Shown here: piece after piece, positions 10,344-23,631 of the stretch | Numbering within the stretch: the stretch's first letter is position 1 | Layout of the letters: each line of letters opens with the position of its first letter | DNA from: Moritella marina ATCC 15381 | GTDB taxonomy: Bacteria > Pseudomonadota > Gammaproteobacteria > Enterobacterales > Moritellaceae | Direction: 5' to 3' | Assembly: GCF_008931805.1 (NCBI RefSeq) | Contig: NZ_CP044399.1 | Span: 3,893,370 to 3,957,369, forward strand | DNA length: 64,000 nucleotides | Position numbers and translations under genes: made by a program | The notes under the pieces: model-generated | What the model was told of the DNA's origin: nothing | What the model saw: only the letters and a program-made list of their open reading frames with translations | Databases searched by the model: none

Positions 10344-11618
10344 TTAACGTTTAAAGTTAATCGCTTCAAACTCAGGTAAATTGATATGCGTTACACTCGG
10401 TTTTGTTTCAGCAAGTATTTTACCCGCTCGAATAACATAACGAGGTGCAGTCTGACGTCGAATAGCATCATAACCTGAATCAGCAGGTAAAATAACCAAG
10501 TGACCAGGCTTACCTTCTTCAATACCATAACGGTCTTGAATATTTAATGTTTGCGCACTGTGATCGGTAATTAGTTTCAATGACTGATCTATTTGCTCAT
10601 AACCCATGATTTGACATACATGCAGTCCCATATGCGTGACTTGTAGCATATTCGCAGTACCTAACGGGTACCAAGGATCGAAGATATCATCGTGACCGAA
10701 ACAAACGTTAATATTCGCCGCGAGCATCTCTTTCACACGGGTAATACCACGACGCTTAGGATAAGAATCAAAACGCCCCTGTAAGTGAATATTTACCAGT
10801 GGATTTGCAACAAAGCTAATACCGGACATTTTCAGCAAACGGAATAAACGAGAAGCGTAAGCGTCATTATAAGAATGCATTGCTGTAGTATGACTTGCCG
10901 TGACACGATGACCCATTTTCTTTTCGTGTGCCAATGTTGCTACGGTTTCCACAAAACGAGATTGCTCATCATCAATTTCATCACAATGTACATCGATAAG
11001 ACAATCAAATTCTTGCGCTAAATCGAAGACAAAATGAAGTGAATCAATTGCATATTCACGACTAAATTCGAAATGCGGAATAGCGCCAATAACGTCAGCC
11101 CCCATTTCCACAGCTTTACGCATAATCTCTTTACCATTAGGAAAAGAATTAATACCTTCCTGCGGAAATGCTACGATTTGAATTTCAATGAATTCTTTTA
11201 GCTCTTCACGTAATTCAAGTAATGCCTTAAGTGCAATTAAATTCGGTTCTGAAACATCAACGTGAGTACGTACGTATTGGATACCGTTCGCAATCTGCCA
11301 TTTTAACGTCGTCGTTGCACGCTTCTTCACATCTTCATGTGTCAGCATAGCTTTACGTTCCGACCAACGCTCAATACCTTCAAATAAAGTACCTGACATG
11401 TTCCAGTTCGGTTCACCCGCTGTTTGCGTTGTATCTAAATGCACATGTGGTTCAACAAATGGAGGCGTTGCTAAACCGCCTTCGCCATCAATAATATCGC
11501 AATCAGACCCATCTAGTTCGCCACACGGTTTAATGGCAGAGAAAATACCATTCTCGATACGAATATCAACAAACTTATTATTTCGGTAAAGTTGCACATT
11601 TTTAATTAAAGTCGGCAT
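10344..11618 (-). CDS. codA: cytosine deaminase
   Basis: Hydrolyses cytosine to uracil and ammonia in pyrimidine salvage. 424-aa amidohydrolase-superfamily protein. Metal ligands are visible as His58 and His60 (EPHVHLDTT), His211 (DVHCDE) and Asp310 ([10 protein letters not shown]); Glu214 is the proton-shuttle Glu. His243 in SHTTAMHS is also conserved. Spacing matches E. coli CodA almost residue for residue. The start codon overlaps the codB stop by one base, so the two are one operon. Confidence 0.95.
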   Translation of the reverse strand: MPTLIKNVQLYRNNKFVDIRIENGIFSAIKPCGELDGSDCDIIDGEGGLATPPFVEPHVHLDTTQTAGEPNWNMSGTLFEGIERWSERKAMLTHEDVKKRATTTLKWQIANGIQYVRTHVDVSEPNLIALKALLELREELKEFIEIQIVAFPQEGINSFPNGKEIMRKAVEMGADVIGAIPHFEFSREYAIDSLHFVFDLAQEFDCLIDVHCDEIDDEQSRFVETVATLAHEKKMGHRVTASHTTAMHSYNDAYASRLFRLLKMSGISFVANPLVNIHLQGRFDSYPKRRGITRVKEMLAANINVCFGHDDIFDPWYPLGTANMLQVTHMGLHVCQIMGYEQIDQSLKLITDHSAQTLNIQDRYGIEEGKPGHLVILPADSGYDAIRRQTAPRYVIRAGKILAETKPSVTHINLPEFEAINFKR

Positions 11619-12892
11619 TACGCGTCACTCTTTTTAGTAGCATTAATTGATTTAGAGGCCATCACTTTACAACAAACGAAGTAAGCAATAGCACCACCGA
11701 TAACGGCATTAACAGGGACTACACCTGGTAATAATTGACCCGCAGCGATACCAGCAGCAACAGCAATAAGTGCCTGCCAGCGAATTGTTTCGAATTCAGC
11801 TTTTGCAAATTCAGCATACTTACCTCGGTGGATTAGGAAATAATCGGCAATAAGTACACCACCGATTGGTGGAATAGCGGCACTTAAAAATGACAACCAG
11901 CCCACAAAATTATTATATAACCAAAGCGCAAATACAGTACCAATCACACCATTTATCATTGCTAACTTCTTACTGTCTATACCGGTCACATTTGAAAAAC
12001 CCAAACCTGATGCATAAAGGGCATTATCATTTGTTGTCCAGATATTAAGACCTAATACGATAATAGCTGGAATTAATAACCCCTGCGTCATCATCACATC
12101 AGAAATATCAGCAAAGCCTGTTGCAGCGGCTCCAGCGGCGCCAAAGATAAACATTAATGAATTACCAATGAAGAAAGCAATAAGCGTAATAGCAACAGCA
12201 GCCATTGGCTTACGACCAAAGCGAACAAAGTCAGCCGTTAAGGTCCCGGCACTAATAAATGAGCCTATCACTAACGCAAGTGCTGTATTAAAATCGATTT
12301 TCTTATCAACAGCCGGAACTATTTTTTGCATTTCAGTAATACCGCCTAGATCATTCACAGCAAGATAAACCGAATAACCACCTAAGATAGCAATAGCTGG
12401 TACAGCGACAAAGCTTAATACCATTAGCGCTGAAATGCCAAAATAAACGGTCACAGTCATTAACAGTCCAGCAATCACAATGATTGTATTCACATCAAGC
12501 ACAACGCCCATTTCACCCAGCAGCGCTTTTTGAACAGGTAATGCAAACATAGCCACACCAACGCCAAACCACCCTACCTGAGTACCACCAAGTAAGATAG
12601 ACGGGATGTATGACCCCTTAGTACCAAATGAATAGCGTGCTAGCAAATGCGTTGAAAGGCCTGTCTTAGTACCAATATAACCAAGGAAAGCGGTATAGAT
12701 ACCGAGGATTAAATTACCAAGTAATACAGCGTAGAAGAAATCATCATAGGAAAGTCCAGTGCCTAGCGTACCACCTGTCCACATACTTGCAGAGAAAAAA
12801 GTTAGCCCTAGCATAACCAATGATAGTGCGATAAAACCTTTTCTTTCTGATTTAGGAACGGGTCCTAAAGAATAGTCATTTTGTGCAGCCAC
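11618..12892 (-). CDS. codB: cytosine permease (NCS1 family)
   Basis: Proton-coupled cytosine uptake across the inner membrane, feeding CodA. NCS1-family transporter with about 12 membrane spans. [10 protein letters not shown] near the N-terminus and [13 protein letters not shown] are near-identical to E. coli CodB. I choose GTG 12892 as start: it gives 424 aa, places GPVP at residue 10 as in E. coli, and has GGAGAG just upstream. The ATG at 12949 would add 19 residues with no homology, and it lies inside the spacer of the predicted promoter at 12933-12960, so it is probably not translated. Confidence 0.92.
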   Translation of the reverse strand: MAAQNDYSLGPVPKSERKGFIALSLVMLGLTFFSASMWTGGTLGTGLSYDDFFYAVLLGNLILGIYTAFLGYIGTKTGLSTHLLARYSFGTKGSYIPSILLGGTQVGWFGVGVAMFALPVQKALLGEMGVVLDVNTIIVIAGLLMTVTVYFGISALMVLSFVAVPAIAILGGYSVYLAVNDLGGITEMQKIVPAVDKKIDFNTALALVIGSFISAGTLTADFVRFGRKPMAAVAITLIAFFIGNSLMFIFGAAGAAATGFADISDVMMTQGLLIPAIIVLGLNIWTTNDNALYASGLGFSNVTGIDSKKLAMINGVIGTVFALWLYNNFVGWLSFLSAAIPPIGGVLIADYFLIHRGKYAEFAKAEFETIRWQALIAVAAGIAAGQLLPGVVPVNAVIGGAIAYFVCCKVMASKSINATKKSDA

Positions 12893-12932
12893 GAACTCTC
12901 CGATTTCTTTTTTTATTGACAAATTGCGCGGT

Positions 12933-12960
12933 ATTCTAATGATCATCAACTTTAAGTCAA
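12933..12960 (-). promoter_or_regulatory. predicted sigma70 promoter of codBA
   Basis: Read on the minus strand: TTGACT (-35, 12960-12955), a 16-bp spacer, TAGAAT (-10, 12938-12933). The expected start of transcription near 12926 gives a leader of about 34 nt that contains the GGAGAG ribosome-binding site of the GTG start. Confidence 0.65.
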
Positions 12961-13252
12961 TAACAAAATTTTTCCATCAATAAAACTCGCTAAAAAAAAT
13001 GACACCGCTAACAATATGTATTTTTATAATAAAATTTAATAAAGAACAAGTTCAATAGCTTAGTTGCACCAAGATGAAATCAGTCATATTAAAATATGAG
13101 TACCATGACAGCAAAAATAAATTAAATTATTTTCCAATATCATAAGTCATAATGATAGAAGTACAGACTTACATCGACACTTGCGGGGTTGATAAAGATA
13201 AATTTCAGGTATAAAAAAACCTGGATCGTAAGATTCAGGCTTTCAATGTTGT
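12961..13252. other. gene-poor strip between codB and the tRNA-Asp region
   Basis: About 290 bp of AT-rich sequence with no convincing gene. A 20-codon open frame at 13152-13214 (plus strand) reads MIEVQTYIDTCGVDKDKFQV and weakly resembles the start of an IS110-type transposase. It stops at once, so at most it is a stub. Positions 13212-13241 hold a degenerate copy of the tRNA-Asp terminator hairpin. Confidence 0.5.
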
Positions 13253-13428
13253 TGGCAAAGAGAAAGCGAACGGCTTTCTACAAACCATAACCAGCGAAGC
13301 CTCCGGCAGCGTGACAGGCCGCTTTTTATTAAATAGTCTAAGACCGCCATGGATGGAGGAAGTGCAGGGAAATGTAGGTAACATTTCTAATCCAACTGAA
13401 TACAATGAATAAGAATCAGCGCTCCCCG
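13253..13428 (-). pseudogene. decayed tRNA-Asp copy
   Basis: Fragments match the intact tRNA-Asp in order: the CCA end (ttggc at 13252-13256), the anticodon arm (GGCAGCGTGACAGGCCG, around 13305-13321), and the D-arm to 5' end (TTCTAATCCAACTGAA near 13385-13400, then GCTCC... and GCAATCTGT). About 60-70 unrelated bases separate the anticodon arm and the D arm, and the T arm is replaced. It is followed on the minus strand by a mutated copy of the same terminator, which indicates a former tandem duplicate of the tRNA-Asp plus terminator unit. Confidence 0.6.
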
Positions 13429-13463
13429 CAATCTGTATTCTTTAACCTCTGAATTTCAGGCAT

Positions 13464-13494
13464 AAAAAAAGCCTGAATCTTTCGATTCAGGCTT
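13464..13494 (-). terminator. Rho-independent terminator of rrn1
   Basis: On the minus strand AAGCCTGAATC and GATTCAGGCTT form an 11-bp stem with a 4-nt loop, followed by seven Ts. It follows tRNA-Asp by 11 bp and ends the rrn1 transcript. Confidence 0.9.
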
Positions 13495-13505
13495 AATCTA
13501 ATTGT

Positions 13506-13582
13506 TGGCGGAGCGGACGGGACTCGAACCCGCGACCCCCGGCGTGACAGGCCGGTATTCTAACCAACTGAACTACCGCTCC
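13506..13582 (-). tRNA. tRNA-Asp(GUC)
   Basis: A 77-nt gene with encoded CCA. The acceptor stem pairs GGAGCGG with CCGCTCC, the anticodon is GTC within CCTGTCACG, and the T arm GGGTTCGAGTCCC is intact. It sits 38 bp beyond the 5S gene as the distal tRNA of rrn1. Confidence 0.97.
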
Positions 13583-13620
13583 GCACAATCTGTGCTGATA
13601 AATATCAGTCTTAATTTGGC

Positions 13621-13738
13621 GCTTGGCGATGCCCTACTCTCACATGGGGAAACCCCACACTACCATCGGCGTTATTACGTTTCACTACTGAGTTCGGAAT
13701 GGAGTCAGGTGGTACCGCAACACTATGGTCACCAAGCA
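13621..13738 (-). rRNA. rrf: 5S ribosomal RNA, rrn1
   Basis: About 118 nt, starting TGCTTGGTGACCATAG and ending GCGATGCCCTACTC in complement. Terminal GCTTGG/CCAAGC pair. It shares the CTCACATGG and CCGCAACAC variants with rrn3 and rrn4, and GGAGTC with rrn4. Ends are estimated from the terminal stem. Confidence 0.95.
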
Positions 13739-13909
13739 AATTCTTTACAGTTATTACACTGTTTGCTTTCTATAGAAGTTTTCACTTCGTTTTAATCTGA
13801 AAAGCTATAAATAAAGAAGTCTTTAAAACGTAAAGTGTTCAATCTATTCTTAAGTCGATTATTTCAATTAATCATACCACTTACGTACGAGTCGTACTTC
13901 AGTTTGTAT

Positions 13910-16808
<2,899 letters not shown>

Positions 16809-17028
16809 ATACAATCTAAAGTCGACTGTACAATTGAAATAACTAGGTATTATCTAGTTTTTTTCGCCTCAAGAATACTCAAGAACACTTCATTGTTATT
16901 ACCGAAGTAATAACGTGTTTTAAGAACTTCTTTATTTATTCAGCTTTCCAAATTTTTAAAGAGCAATTTGCTAAAAAGCAAAAATAAGCATTAAGCTTGC
17001 TTAGCTTTGTATTTTAACAACTATGATG

Positions 17029-17104
17029 TGGTGGAGCTATGCGGGATCGAACCGCAGACCTCCTGCGTGCAAGGCAGGCGCTCTCCCAGCTGAGCTATAG
17101 CCCC
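17029..17104 (-). tRNA. tRNA-Ala(UGC)
   Basis: A 76-nt gene with encoded CCA, acceptor strand GGGGCTATAGCTCAG at the 5' end, anticodon TGC in CTTGCACG, T arm CGGTTCGATCCCG. It lies second in the rrn1 spacer, 24 bp after tRNA-Ile. Confidence 0.97.
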
Positions 17105-17128
17105 ACATCATAGAGTTCGTAAGAAGAT

Positions 17129-17205
17129 TGGTAGGACTGAGTAGATTTGAACTACCGACCTCACCCTTATCAGGGGCGCGCTCTAACCAACTGAGCTACA
17201 GTCCT
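17129..17205 (-). tRNA. tRNA-Ile(GAU)
   Basis: A 77-nt gene with encoded CCA, 5' AGGACTGTAGCTCAG, anticodon GAT in CTGATAAG, T arm GTAGTTCAAATCTAC. First tRNA in the rrn1 spacer. The Ile-Ala pair occurs once in the window. Confidence 0.97.
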
Positions 17206-17282
17206 ATCGCATTTCTTACATGCTTTTTACTTTTCTATTCAAGCAATTTGTGTGGGCACTTACAAAAATTAACAACTTTACG

Positions 17283-18829
<1,547 letters not shown>

Positions 18830-19213
18830 AAGTTTTTTGACTAATCAGCGATGCTGATTAAGTCGGCTCAATGAATTCTGTACTTCAACAACAAACCGAG
18901 GTTTGTTGTTTATAAAACCAAATCTTTCGATTTAATTTAATGTTCACAATTACATTGATATAATTTTTGGTCATTATATCTCTGCAAGTGCTCACACAGA
19001 TTGCTTGAATAAATTGTTAAAGAGCATTGACCTTGACGTCTTGCGTCGTAGTCAGGCTGCGTATTCTACGCAAACCGAATTTGAAGTCAAGCACATATTT
19101 GCGCTTTATTCATGACGCTTAAAAAGTAACCTAAGTCGTTTCTAAATGCCTTGCTGAGCGGCTATTGCCGTGTCAGTGATGTCGTATTATAGAGATCGAC
19201 CGAGGTATGGCAA
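18830..19213 (-). promoter_or_regulatory. rrn1 leader with promoters P1 and P2 and boxA
   Basis: Upstream promoter P1 is TTGCCA (19213-19208), a 16-bp spacer and TATAAT (19191-19186), followed by the E. coli-like start segment ending ACTGACACGG. Downstream promoter P2 is TTGACT (19090-19085), 16 bp, TAGAAT (19068-19063). The leader then has antitermination boxA TGCTCTTTAACAA at 19026-19014, the boxC-like TGTGTGAGCACT, and the strand that pairs with the 16S trailer. Positions 19214-19387 contain nothing recognisable before the next gene. Confidence 0.8.
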
Positions 19214-19387
19214 GTGTTTATTAATGAAAAACACATAAGCTAAAAAATCTGTTCACAGAACCATCAAACCGCACATTTCAACAACTAATCAGTTCGATAA
19301 ATAACATGCCAGCAGTAAGCGTCATAGTAATCCCCTACTATATCTATTATTTTAGCGACTACATTTGTAGCACAGAGTGAAATTAGC

Positions 19388-19786
19388 ATGTCTTTACCAA
19401 TAGAATATAATCGTTTTAGCTTACTCACATCAGAAAAAACAAAACGCCAACGACAACATAAAGCACAATTATTGTTATTACGTAGTGGCGAACTCAATAT
19501 TCGTTTAGGTAAAACCCTGTTCAAATTAAATCAATCACAATCAATATGGCTACCACATGATTGTTTGTATTCACTCGAATCAATATCAGCAAGTCAGATC
19601 GATATATTCACATTTTCAGCCCGAGTAACCGCATCTTTGCCAACAACCTTACGTCAATGCCCAGCATCGCCACTATTACGAGTACTATGCGACGAGTTGG
19701 AGACGATTGATAATACCAGTTCAGCAGCGCAACACCTATTTCAAGTATGCTTAGATCAGGCACATAAACTAACAGAACATCATTAA
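19388..19786 (+). CDS. small protein resembling an AraC-type cupin sensor domain without DNA-binding domain
   Basis: 132 aa. The stretch from about residue 24 to 75 has the beta-rich pattern of the N-terminal cupin of AraC-family regulators: HKAQLLLLRSGELNIRLG, then LNQSQSIWLPHDCLYSLE, then an aromatic FTFSA strand. ASPLLRVLCDELE follows at about 94-106, as between the cupin and the HTH in that family. The protein stops there, with no helix-turn-helix. It is either a regulator that lost its HTH or a stand-alone ligand-binding domain. It is transcribed divergently from rrn1 and followed 61 bp later by another unrecognised gene. Assignment by pattern only. Confidence 0.65.
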   Translation: MSLPIEYNRFSLLTSEKTKRQRQHKAQLLLLRSGELNIRLGKTLFKLNQSQSIWLPHDCLYSLESISASQIDIFTFSARVTASLPTTLRQCPASPLLRVLCDELETIDNTSSAAQHLFQVCLDQAHKLTEHH

Positions 19787-19815
19787 GCTAATATTCTTTT
19801 ATGGGTAAAAATGCG

Positions 19816-19821
19816 TATAAT
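19816..19821 (+). promoter_or_regulatory. possible -10 element before the gene at 19848
   Basis: A perfect TATAAT stands 26 bp upstream of the ATG. No good -35 is present at 16-18 bp, so this is a weak promoter call. Confidence 0.35.
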
Positions 19822-19847
19822 TAATTTTTTCACTATTTAAAGCAATT

Positions 19848-20336
19848 ATGTTTATTTTCAAATGCGAAGGTTTTAACCAAGAACAAGCAACCATTCAAGT
19901 TGCGTCGTTATTATGGACAGAATCCGGCGAAGTTACCTTTAATGCCAATGATGATAGCTTTGCTTGCTTGTTACTAACTCAATGTAAAAGTGATAGTGGT
20001 GGTTTCTTCAATCTGCTTGCAGGTTGTAAGCCACTATACATAGAGCAGTGGCTGGAATATTTAGAAGAAAAGCAGTTAATCAAAAAAATTGTATTGCAGC
20101 AAGTCGACTATAAAGAAGCTGACTACCCCCTAAAACTCGGCTTTGATGATGAAAACGCCAGCACCTTACTCGACATGCTATATAAGATAGGTAACTTTAA
20201 TCGTTTACAAGTTTCTCGCTACTTAAAAAATCGAAATAACATTACTTATCTATCAACTAAATACGATAAAAAAGATTTACAACGTTATCAGCAATTAGGC
20301 AAAGCGATCACCTTTATTCTTAAGCTTAAAAAATAA
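19848..20336 (+). CDS. hypothetical protein
   Basis: 162 aa that I do not recognise. No signal peptide or membrane helix is visible. The first half is mixed with several Cys (residues 6, 44, 51, 65); the second half is Lys/Tyr/Leu-rich and looks helical (LDMLYKIGNFNRLQVSRYLK, then KKDLQRYQQLGKAITFILKL). An acidic N-terminus and basic C-terminus could suit nucleic-acid or protein binding, but nothing specific supports this. The Shine-Dalgarno is weak. Codon use looks like its neighbours. It is convergent with leuA, with about 100 bp between them and no strong terminator hairpin seen. Confidence 0.7.
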   Translation: MFIFKCEGFNQEQATIQVASLLWTESGEVTFNANDDSFACLLLTQCKSDSGGFFNLLAGCKPLYIEQWLEYLEEKQLIKKIVLQQVDYKEADYPLKLGFDDENASTLLDMLYKIGNFNRLQVSRYLKNRNNITYLSTKYDKKDLQRYQQLGKAITFILKLKK

Positions 20337-20439
20337 TAGTTATATACGATAACAGTGAGTTACAACCTATTAAACAATGTTCACCAAGGTTAACGTTAAT
20401 TATAGGGGCACCGAACAGTGCCCTCAATTACACTGTAGA

Positions 20440-22098
20440 TTAACGTTTAACCGACTCAAGTTGATTCACAGCGTTTAACAGCGCAGTCAGTGAAGCTGTT
20501 AAAATATCATGATTGATCGCCACACCAATAACGGATTCAGTTGCTGTCTTTATTTGTAGATAAGCAATCGCATCCGCATCAGTACCTTTACTTAATGCAT
20601 GCTCACTAAAATTAACCACTTCAAATTCAAGATTAAAATACAGCTTCAAGGAGCTAATAAATGCCGTTAGTGCCCCCTGCCCCTCTCCAGCAACACTAAT
20701 CAGATCAATACCAGCAGCTAATCGCGCTTGTATTTTATCAATATCACCGTGGTTGACATTATAATCAGCTAATTGATATGGCTGCTCAGTATGCGCATAA
20801 GTCGATTTAAACAGTTGCCATATTTGTGGAACTAATAGCTCACTGGCTGTCGTTTCAGATTGTCGCTGAACCACACTAGAAAATTCAATTTGTAACCAAC
20901 GCGGTAACTGCACGCCATATTCTTGCTCAAGTAAATAAGCAATACCACCTTTACCCGACTGGCTGTTAACTCGGATCACGTGTTGTAATGTACGGTTTAA
21001 ATCAGTAGGGTCGATAGGTAAATAAGCAACATTCCAAGTACTCTCAGGAACACGACGGTCTAAGCATTTTTTAATAGCATCCTGATGACTGCCAGAAAAA
21101 GCGGTATACACTAATTCACCAACATAAGGATGGCGTGGATGAACTGGTAACTGAGTACACTCTGAAATAGTCGTAATAATATTATCAATATCACCAAGCT
21201 GAAGCTTAGGATCGACACCTTGACTATAAAGGTTCATCGCCATGGTGATAATATCCATATTACCGGTACGTTCACCATTACCCAATAAAGTGCCTTCAAC
21301 ACGATCAGCACCGGCCATAACCGCTAATTCAGCGGCTGCCACAGCACAGCCGCGATCATTGTGAGTATGAACACTGACAGTAATTGCGTCTCTATTTTTT
21401 ACGTTCCCACAAAACCATTCGACTTGGTCAGCAAACACATTTGGCGTCGACATCTCAACAGTGGCAGGTAAATTAATGATCACTGGATTTGCAGCTGTTG
21501 GCTGCCAAACGGCATTCACCGCATCACAAATATCAACGGCAAAGTCCAACTCAGTTCCAGAAAAACTCTCTGGAGAATATTCAAACTGCCATTGCGGGCC
21601 AGGGTTTGCTTCTGCGTGCAGCTTAACCCAAGTAGCACCTTGTACGGCAATATCAATAATACCTTGGCGATCTTTTTGGAAAACAAGCTCTCTTTGTACC
21701 GTCGACGTTGAATTATAAACATGAATAATGGCTTGCTTAACACCTTTTAATGCCGCAAATGTCTGTTCAATCAAGCTCTCACGCGCTTGGGTTAATACTT
21801 GAATGGTTACATCACCCGGGATCTTATTCTCTTCAATCAGCCAACGAACAAAATCAAAATCCATTTTCGATGCAGCAGGAAAGCCCACCTCAATTTCTTT
21901 AAAGCCCATAGCTAATAGCAGTTCATAATAACGACGTTTTTGGCTCACGGTCATCGGCTCTACAAGTGCCTGGTTACCATCGCGTAAATCAACACTACAC
22001 CACAGTGGCGTTTCGCTGATATTGTTATTTGGCCATTGTCGATTAGGCATATCTAAGGGAGGAAAAGCTTGGTATTTATTGTGATTAAATGTCGTCAT
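20440..22098 (-). CDS. leuA: 2-isopropylmalate synthase, long (LeuA2-type) class
   Basis: Condenses acetyl-CoA with 2-oxoisovalerate in the first committed step of leucine synthesis. 552 aa. The N-terminus with MPNRQWPNN, the catalytic SVDLRDGNQAL (35-45), the metal/His motif HTHNDRG and GNGERTGNMD place it in the roughly 560-aa class found in actinobacteria, yeasts and pseudomonads, not the E. coli leuABCD type. The C-terminal part (from about 430) is the leucine-binding regulatory domain. No leuB, leuC or leuD is adjacent, so it stands alone. Confidence 0.93.
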   Translation of the reverse strand: MTTFNHNKYQAFPPLDMPNRQWPNNNISETPLWCSVDLRDGNQALVEPMTVSQKRRYYELLLAMGFKEIEVGFPAASKMDFDFVRWLIEENKIPGDVTIQVLTQARESLIEQTFAALKGVKQAIIHVYNSTSTVQRELVFQKDRQGIIDIAVQGATWVKLHAEANPGPQWQFEYSPESFSGTELDFAVDICDAVNAVWQPTAANPVIINLPATVEMSTPNVFADQVEWFCGNVKNRDAITVSVHTHNDRGCAVAAAELAVMAGADRVEGTLLGNGERTGNMDIITMAMNLYSQGVDPKLQLGDIDNIITTISECTQLPVHPRHPYVGELVYTAFSGSHQDAIKKCLDRRVPESTWNVAYLPIDPTDLNRTLQHVIRVNSQSGKGGIAYLLEQEYGVQLPRWLQIEFSSVVQRQSETTASELLVPQIWQLFKSTYAHTEQPYQLADYNVNHGDIDKIQARLAAGIDLISVAGEGQGALTAFISSLKLYFNLEFEVVNFSEHALSKGTDADAIAYLQIKTATESVIGVAINHDILTASLTALLNAVNQLESVKR

Positions 22099-22415
22099 AT
22101 TAAGATCCTTTTACGTATTTACAATCCCATCATCAATGATGAGTTAGTGGTTATAGCGCGTGGTAATATCAGTAACTAAGCACCACATTCAAGGCTTAGC
22201 TACTGTATCCAAGTCGCATACGTAATAAAAATTTAATCTGTTTATAATTCATCATCGACACCAAGCATTTGATTACTAAAGTTTATACTTAAAGTATACG
22301 TATAAACTTACGGTCAATGGTTGTTTTGTTGCTGCTAATCCTCACCTGAACAGCAATATATAACCAACATAAAGTTAAATTTAGCAATATGTGACCCATT
22401 AAATCCAAATAAATT
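22099..22415. promoter_or_regulatory. leuA upstream region with a 27-bp dyad
   Basis: 317 bp with no gene. Positions 22281-22307 hold GTTTATAC and GTATAAAC separated by 11 bp that include GTATAC, a long AT-rich palindrome suited to a dimeric regulator. It overlaps a possible -35 TTGACC at about 22318-22313 on the minus strand. A leader frame of only eight codons (two Leu, one Val) lies downstream, too poor in leucine codons to argue for classical attenuation. Confidence 0.5.
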
Positions 22416-23438
22416 TTAAAGTAAAGAATCACATAATGCTTCTTCTAGCTTTTGCCAAGGTAACTCTTGCATACTTATAATTTCGATTTTACTCAGTTCT
22501 AATTCACCAACTGGCATGAAATCACATTCACCATTAACACTATTTATCGTAAAGCAACCTTGTTCAGTCTTAATCACAGCTTTTAAGCGTATTACTTCTA
22601 GTGGCTCTAATAGCGTAGCAAGCGCCATTAGATTAAATGTCTGGTGTTGATTAAAGACCCAGCCATAACTAAATAAACCCTGGCCATTACCATGATTACG
22701 CTCAAAACGAGGATCAATCATTAATTCCATCTGATCTGCGTGATGGTGGTGAGCATGGCTGTGCTTCAAATGGGCAGATAGATGCTGAGAGCGACGTTGT
22801 TCATTCAGGGGTAATGACAATGTATCAATAGAAAAATCACCGTGATGAGTCCATAATACCGATTTTTTAATGGGTAATAATTGCTGACTAAAATCCATAA
22901 AACTTGTTTCATCGTCACGATTTAATTGTTCGGTTTTATTCGCGACAAGTACATCCGCGAGACTGATTTGATCTTGAAAGTGATTATTTTCAACATATTT
23001 AGTATCATTCAGATGGGCGGGATCGACTAAACATATCGTTGCATTTAACGCTAATACATCACAATAAAACTCACCAGATAAGTCTTTAATCACTTGCTGT
23101 AAATGCCCAAGACCAGTAGGTTCAATTAAAATACGATCTGGCTTAGCTTTACTGATTAACATATTTAATCCCATTTTCATGGGTAATCCAGCCACACAGC
23201 ACAGACAGCCACCCGGTACTTCTTTGACTATAATACGCTTTGCTTGATCTGTTAACGAGTCAGTGAAAGTAGACAATAAAGTACCATCAATGCCAATTTG
23301 ACCAAACTCGTTGACTAAGATCCCCCACGTTTCATCTGCGGGTTTCTGTTTAAGCAATTGTTGGATCGCCGTAGTTTTACCTACACCAAGAAAACCAGTA
23401 ATAATGTTAGTTGGTATTTTCTTTGCTTGTTTTGACAT
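22416..23438 (-). CDS. CobW/COG0523-family G3E GTPase, putative metallochaperone
   Basis: 340 aa. Walker A GFLGVGKTT at 15-23, the family metal-binding motif C-x-C-C (CLCC, 78-81), the GTP base motif NKTE at 167-170, and a His-rich loop (HLKHSHAHHHH, about 223-233) before the C-terminal CobW domain. COG0523 proteins hand zinc, cobalt or other metals to client enzymes using GTP; the exact metal cannot be read from the sequence. The copper operon copA-cueR lies a little upstream on the same strand, but a YecA-family gene stands between, so a shared role is only a possibility. Confidence 0.88.
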   Translation of the reverse strand: MSKQAKKIPTNIITGFLGVGKTTAIQQLLKQKPADETWGILVNEFGQIGIDGTLLSTFTDSLTDQAKRIIVKEVPGGCLCCVAGLPMKMGLNMLISKAKPDRILIEPTGLGHLQQVIKDLSGEFYCDVLALNATICLVDPAHLNDTKYVENNHFQDQISLADVLVANKTEQLNRDDETSFMDFSQQLLPIKKSVLWTHHGDFSIDTLSLPLNEQRRSQHLSAHLKHSHAHHHHADQMELMIDPRFERNHGNGQGLFSYGWVFNQHQTFNLMALATLLEPLEVIRLKAVIKTEQGCFTINSVNGECDFMPVGELELSKIEIISMQELPWQKLEEALCDSLL

Positions 23439-23631
23439 TAAGCTTCCTATGCATGATCACGAGGTTTCAAATTAATATTAAAACATCATAATAGATAAGC
23501 CATTTTTATAATACAGTGCAATATATGAAAATTATTATTTAAGAGGATAAAGCGGGAAACAAATATGAGGAATACACAGCAATATAACCGTGGGAAATAA
23601 ACTCCCCCACGGCTAGGAAATGAAAAGTTGA

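Larger units (their letters stand above)
16809..17282 (-). other. 16S-23S spacer of rrn1 with tRNA-Ile and tRNA-Ala
   Basis: 474 bp holding the two tRNAs, a spacer boxA-like antitermination element (GCTCTTTAAAAA on the minus strand, 16964-16953), and, next to the 16S end, GTGCCCACACAAATTGCTTG. That last segment pairs with CAAGCAATCTGTGTGAGCAC in the leader to form the 16S processing stem. Confidence 0.85.

Noticed and set aside
13502..13795. 97-codon plus-strand frame over tRNA-Asp and 5S
   Set aside because: It runs through an intact tRNA and a 5S gene on the opposite strand; not a protein gene.
22119..22260. Leucine attenuator leader peptide before leuA
   Set aside because: The only short frame (MLGVDDEL) has two scattered Leu codons, and no convincing terminator/antiterminator pair follows.
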